This document shows, piece by piece, positions 61,012 through 64,000 of a stretch of 64,000 nucleotides of DNA (within the stretch, counting starts at the first letter, position 1; every line of letters begins with the position of its first letter). The notes under the pieces were generated by a model, which saw only the letters and a program-made list of their open reading frames with translations, was not told the DNA's origin and did not search any database. The DNA is from Streptomyces sp. Ag109_O5-1 (GTDB taxonomy: Bacteria; Actinomycetota; Actinomycetes; Streptomycetales; Streptomycetaceae). A program made the position numbers and the translations under genes. The stretch spans positions 9,362,001 through 9,426,000 of the forward strand of contig NZ_RKQF01000001.1 of NCBI RefSeq assembly GCF_003814875.1, written 5' to 3'.

Positions 61012-61268
61012 CACTCCGCGGCTGCGGGTACGGCGCGGGCAGGCGCTGCCGGCGGCGCGGGGGCACGGCGCTGGTCAGCCTGGTCGCAGGCGCATGAATA
61101 TGACAGTCGCATGAGGCATTGAAACGACACAGTGTGCACGCGGCGCGCGCGGAAGCGTTCAGGGGGTGACCGGAAGCGGACCGGACATCACGGAATTCAG
61201 CGAACTCCCGTCCATTCCGGGTGTGTTGATCGCGCAGCGGGTGCCGGCTGGGTCATCATCACCGCGAG

Positions 61269-61421
61269 ATGCTGGACACGAAACAGAGCGAGGCCGCGCC
61301 GCCGAAGGACGAGCCCCGCGGGTGCCTCTTCGCCCTTTCCCAGCCACCGCTGATGATCTTCCTAGCGGTGATCGGGTGTCTGCTCCTCATGGCTGCGCTG
61401 CACGACCTGCTGTGGCTGTGA
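61269..61421 (+). CDS. Possible small membrane protein (50 residues)
   Basis: The ORF reads MLDTKQSEAAPPKDEPRGC then a hydrophobic helix (LMIFLAVIGCLLLMAALHDLLWL). The amino-acid sequence looks natural: polar acidic start, one TM helix at about 27-43, Trp-Leu end. The ribosome site is weak (GCGAG). The gap 61012-61268 upstream shows no other gene. The ORF is short, so chance cannot be excluded. Confidence 0.5.
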   Translation: MLDTKQSEAAPPKDEPRGCLFALSQPPLMIFLAVIGCLLLMAALHDLLWL

Positions 61422-61532
61422 GCCGTACCCGCCCGTCCCGGCGCCACCCGCCGGGACAGGCGTCGGCATCGACAGCTCCGGCGCCTGCCGCCTCGGACGT
61501 CGGGCATCCCCTTTCCGGCGTGCGCAGGGAGA

Positions 61533-62093
61533 TCAGCCTGTCGCCTCCTTGCGGCGTGCCCGGTATGCGGCGACATGCAGACGGTTTCCGCAGGTCCGGC
61601 TGTCGCAGTAGCGGCGCGAGCGGTTGCGGGAGAGGTCGACGAAGGCGCGCCGGCAGTCCGGGGCCTCGCAGCGGCGCAGCCGCTCCTGCTCCCCGGCGAC
61701 GACGAAGAACGCCAGCGCCATCCCGCCATCGGCGGCGAGGTGGTCGGCCACCGAGGCACCGGGCGCGAAGTAATGCACATGCCAGTCGTAGCCGTCATGG
61801 TCGGTGAGCCGGGGGGTGGTGCCCGCGGCCGCGACCAGTTCGTTGACCAGTGTCGCGGCGGTCCGGGCGTCCGGGGCGGCGAAGATTCCAGCGAACCGCC
61901 CGCGGATCTTGCGTACCGCCGACAGATCGAACTCCGACAGCAGACCCACATCGCTGATGTCGTGCGTTCGTACGAAATCCTGGAGAGCCGGGACATCGAG
62001 GAGTCCGTCCGCCGCCGTGTCGTCCTCCGGTGCGGTGTTCACCAGATCCACCACGACGTCGAGGGCACGCCGGGTGTCGTGGGTGATCAGCAC
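61533..62093 (-). CDS. CGNR zinc-finger domain regulator (ABATE-type)
   Basis: The 186-residue protein has an N-terminal ABATE-like helical domain (ALDVVVDLVNTAP opening, residues 10-130) and a C-terminal CGNR zinc finger: RCEAPDCRRAFVDLSRNRSRRYCDSRTCGNRLHVAAYR, written in parts, with four Cys and the CGNR signature. It is likely a stress- or ligand-responsive transcription regulator. GGGAG before GTG 62093 decides the start. No partner gene is adjacent. Confidence 0.85.
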   Translation of the reverse strand: MLITHDTRRALDVVVDLVNTAPEDDTAADGLLDVPALQDFVRTHDISDVGLLSEFDLSAVRKIRGRFAGIFAAPDARTAATLVNELVAAAGTTPRLTDHDGYDWHVHYFAPGASVADHLAADGGMALAFFVVAGEQERLRRCEAPDCRRAFVDLSRNRSRRYCDSRTCGNRLHVAAYRARRKEATG

Positions 62094-62377
62094 GTTTCGC
62101 TCCCTGGCCTGAGGGTCGGGCGGGCGCCCGCCGATGGTGGCCGATGGTAGCGACATCCGGGCGCGCCGCACCGTGCCCTGCCCCACTGGCGGCTGTCCCG
62201 TAGGACTGCCACCGCCCGCCGAAGGTTCCCGCCGGAGCAGGACACGCCGACGCAGGACACACCGGAGCCGCCCCGTGACCGAACACGGTGGCGGCGCCGG
62301 TGCTGCCGTATGCGGTTGTCTAGGCCCGAGCCGTCTCCCCGAGTGGACGGCGCCGGGCGGCTTGCAGGGGCCGCGCC

Positions 62378-62791
62378 CTAGCTCTCCGCCAGAATGTGCG
62401 AGAGCTCCTGATCGAGATCGAAATGCCGGTGTTCCGTGCCGGGCGGCACGGCGGCGTCAGTTCGCTTCAGGAAGGACTCCAGGGCCCGCGCCGGGGCCTC
62501 CAGCAGAGCCTCGCCCTCCGGAGAGCTCAGGGCGATGCAGACGACGCCCTGACCGTGACTGCGGGACGGCCAGACGCGGACGTCGCCGGTGCCGGTGGGG
62601 CGGTGCAGCCCCTCGGCGAGGAGGTCGCGGGCGAACACCCACTCGACGGTTTCCTCGGCTCCGGTGTGGAAGGTGGCGTGCACGGCGTAGGGGTCGGCCG
62701 TGTCGTACCGCAGGCCTGCGGGGACAGGCAGGGAGGACTCGCTCGACACAACGAGGCGCAGGTGCAGCTCGCAGCTGACCGTGGTGTTCAT
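62378..62791 (-). CDS. ssgB: Sporulation-specific cell-division protein SsgB
   Basis: The 137-residue SALP-family protein positions FtsZ for sporulation septation in aerial hyphae. The sequence MNTTVSCELHLRLVVSSESSLPVPAGLRY, split here, with VHATFHTGAEETVEWVFARDLLAEG and SHGQGVVCIALSSPEGEALLEAPA, is of SsgB type and length. Presence of this gene supports Streptomyces. The 190-base upstream region shared with the divergent PGPGW gene holds its promoter. Confidence 0.93.
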   Translation of the reverse strand: MNTTVSCELHLRLVVSSESSLPVPAGLRYDTADPYAVHATFHTGAEETVEWVFARDLLAEGLHRPTGTGDVRVWPSRSHGQGVVCIALSSPEGEALLEAPARALESFLKRTDAAVPPGTEHRHFDLDQELSHILAES

Positions 62792-62982
62792 AAGCGCCAG
62801 GGCCTTTCGCTCAGTGTGCGCTCGGGGATTCGCACGTCGGCGAAATCGACATGCCACCTACGGTGCCGTTGTAAACCCCTCTGAGTGTTTTGCGTGTGTT
62901 TACGTAACTCTTCCGGCCGAGAACCGGTACGGGAGCTACGACCATTCCGGTGACCGGAAACGCTCGGGTAGGGTTTGGTCGT

Positions 62983-63447
62983 ATGAATACGGGGAGTAAC
63001 GAACCGGGCGAGGTCGCCGCGGCCTCGGACGGGAGTGAGGTGGACGGGACGACAACGGACGGGGCACGTGCCGAGCAGGGGCTCGGATCGCGGGCGCCCG
63101 CATTCATCAAGGCGCGCCGGGCACTGCACCTGAGCTGGCAGGCCGGGGTCTTCACGGTCGGCCTCGCGGTCGTGGTCGCGGGCATCATCCTGCTGCCGTT
63201 GCCCGGTCCCGGCTGGGTGGTCATCTTCGGCGGCATGGCGATCTGGGCGACCGAGTTCGTCTGGGCCCAGCTGGTGCTCCGCTGGACCAAGCGCAAGGTC
63301 ACGGAGGCGGCCCAGAAGGCCCTCGACCCCAAGGTGCGCCGCCGCAACATCGCGCTCACGACGGTCGGCCTGATGATCGTCGCCGGCCTTGTCGGGGTCT
63401 ACCTCTCCAAGTTCGGCATAGTGATGCCCTGGAAGATCGAGGAGTGA
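62983..63447 (+). CDS. PGPGW-motif transmembrane protein (TIGR02611-like)
   Basis: The 154-residue protein has an acidic N-terminal tail (1-40), TM helices at about 57-76, 83-102 and 131-150, and the signature LLPLPGPGWVVIFGGMAIW in the first loop. The longer frame from GTG 62950 is possible; ATG 62983 is preferred. TAGGGT eight bases before it could be a -10 of a leaderless promoter. The function is unknown. Confidence 0.83.
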   Translation: MNTGSNEPGEVAAASDGSEVDGTTTDGARAEQGLGSRAPAFIKARRALHLSWQAGVFTVGLAVVVAGIILLPLPGPGWVVIFGGMAIWATEFVWAQLVLRWTKRKVTEAAQKALDPKVRRRNIALTTVGLMIVAGLVGVYLSKFGIVMPWKIEE

Positions 63448-63523
63448 CCCGGCCACCGGCCACGGGCCCCCGGCGACTGGTCGGGGGCACCCCCTGACAT
63501 GGGGTAATGTTCTTCCTGCGCCC

Positions 63524-63595
63524 GGGCGATTAGCTCAGTGGGAGAGCGCTTCGTTCACACCGAAGAGGTCACTGGTTCGAACCCAGTATCGCCCA
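63524..63595 (+). tRNA. tRNA-Val (CAC)
   Basis: 72 bases: acceptor GGGCGAT/ATCGCCC, anticodon stem CTTCG/CGAAG with loop TTCACAC (anticodon CAC), T arm CTGGTTCGAACCCAG, discriminator A. It shares much of its body with the three Val-GAC copies at 56343-56626. Confidence 0.95.
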
Positions 63596-63601
63596 CCCGA
63601 A

Positions 63602-63638
63602 ACTGCGGCCCACCTGCGAAAAGCAGGTGGGCCGCAGT
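63602..63638 (+). terminator. Terminator hairpin after tRNA-Val (CAC)
   Basis: A perfect 16-base stem ACTGCGGCCCACCTGC / GCAGGTGGGCCGCAGT with loop GAAAA begins 7 bases beyond the tRNA end. Confidence 0.85.
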
Positions 63639-63639
63639 C

Positions 63640-64000
63640 GTTCGCGGCCCGGTGGCCCGGCGAGGGGCTGTGGCGACGGCGGTCGCGTGAGCGGCGCGCC
63701 CCGCTGCCGGCCGGTGAGGCTCACGTAGGGGCGGTGAGGCCGGGTACGGCCCGACGAGGGTCGCGTACGGGCGGTGAGGGCCGGGCGCGGGTGCGAACGG
63801 GTTTCACAGGGCCAGGCGAGCGGTTCGGCGGGCCCGGTCCCGCCGTCCGGCGGGGGAGTGGCCAAGCGCGGGGCGGAGGCGAGCGGCGGACGGAGGCCGG
63901 ACGCGGCTCGTCGTCGGTGCGTCGGGGGTCGGTGACCTCGCCGGGGGTGGGTCGGGGGTCCTGGGCCTCGCCCGGGGTGCGTCGGGTCCTGCTGGTCCCG
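63640..64000. repeat. Low-complexity GC-rich direct repeats, no gene recognised
   Basis: Short imperfect direct repeats of GGGGCGGTGAGGCCGGG (63730 and 63770 regions) and of GTGCGTCGGGGGTCGGTGACC/GGGTCGGGGGTCCTGGG types (63915-64000). Open frames here are GC-bias shadows without ribosome sites. The region runs to the window edge. Confidence 0.45.

Noticed and set aside
1..64000. Insertion sequences, prophage, CRISPR array, rRNA operon
   Set aside because: No transposase, integrase, phage structural or Cas motifs, no regularly spaced repeats and no rRNA sequence were seen.
63640..64000. ORFs at the right edge, including a 98-residue minus-strand frame
   Set aside because: They overlap the tRNA-Val and its terminator or low-complexity repeats, with no ribosome site and no protein-like sequence.

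Overview
The window is chromosomal DNA from a Streptomyces or very close relative. Evidence: very high GC with strong third-position bias; frequent GTG starts and GTGA/ATGA gene overlaps; an SsgB sporulation protein; a CGNR zinc-finger regulator; PknB-type kinases; actinobacterial tRNAs without encoded CCA; and dispersed Streptomyces-type hairpin repeats at gene ends. No integrase, transposase, prophage or CRISPR array was seen.

Layout. (1) 1-4686: argC(partial)-argJ-argB-argD-argR, tightly overlapping arginine genes. (2) 4727-24901: a block of about 20 kb lying between argR and argG. It holds an ECF sigma/anti-sigma pair; a kinase + ABC exporter + 60-residue His/Asp/Gly-repeat peptide operon; an extracytoplasmic flavin electron-transfer cluster (ApbE, two FMN-binding proteins, two ferric-reductase-like membrane proteins) diverging from an OmpR-type two-component system; an operon whose first gene encodes a 1657-residue caspase-like/HSP90-like protein followed by a zinc-ribbon protein and a 3-TM protein; an L,D-transpeptidase-like protein; a PNPOx-family protein; and a duplicated secreted repeat protein. 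(3) 25026-27879: argG behind a promoter overlapped by ARG-box-like palindromes, then argH and a strong terminator. (4) 28122-39825: metallopeptidase, HAD-like protein, aldo/keto reductase, TetR + MFS pair with a visible operator, multicopper oxidase, PlsC acyltransferase, GDPD, sigma factor, GNAT and two small membrane proteins. (5) 39895-43599: HAD phosphatase, then a Cys/Met-rich leader ORF ahead of metN-metI-metQ. (6) 43768-51359: GNAT and corrin/siroheme genes (cobL, a BluB-CobT fusion with a very long disordered N-terminus, and a CysG/CobA-like fusion). (7) 51452-58851: SPOUT methyltransferase, Ser/Thr kinase, small proteins, APH-like protein, zinc-ribbon protein, five tRNAs (three Val-GAC, Cys, Gly), pabB and pabC. 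(8) 58906-64000: GNAT, DsbA-like protein, small membrane proteins, CGNR regulator, ssgB, PGPGW protein and tRNA-Val(CAC).

How genes work together: argCJBD, argG and argH cover most of arginine synthesis, with ArgR as regulator. MetNIQ is a methionine importer. CobL, BluB-CobT and the CobA fusion supply cobalamin and siroheme. PabB and PabC supply p-aminobenzoate. The two most intriguing loci are the caspase-HSP90 operon (17-22.5 kb) and the His-repeat peptide/kinase/exporter operon (6.1-9.0 kb); neither matches a standard named system that I can recognise from sequence alone. All function calls rest on reading motifs by eye; no database search was run.
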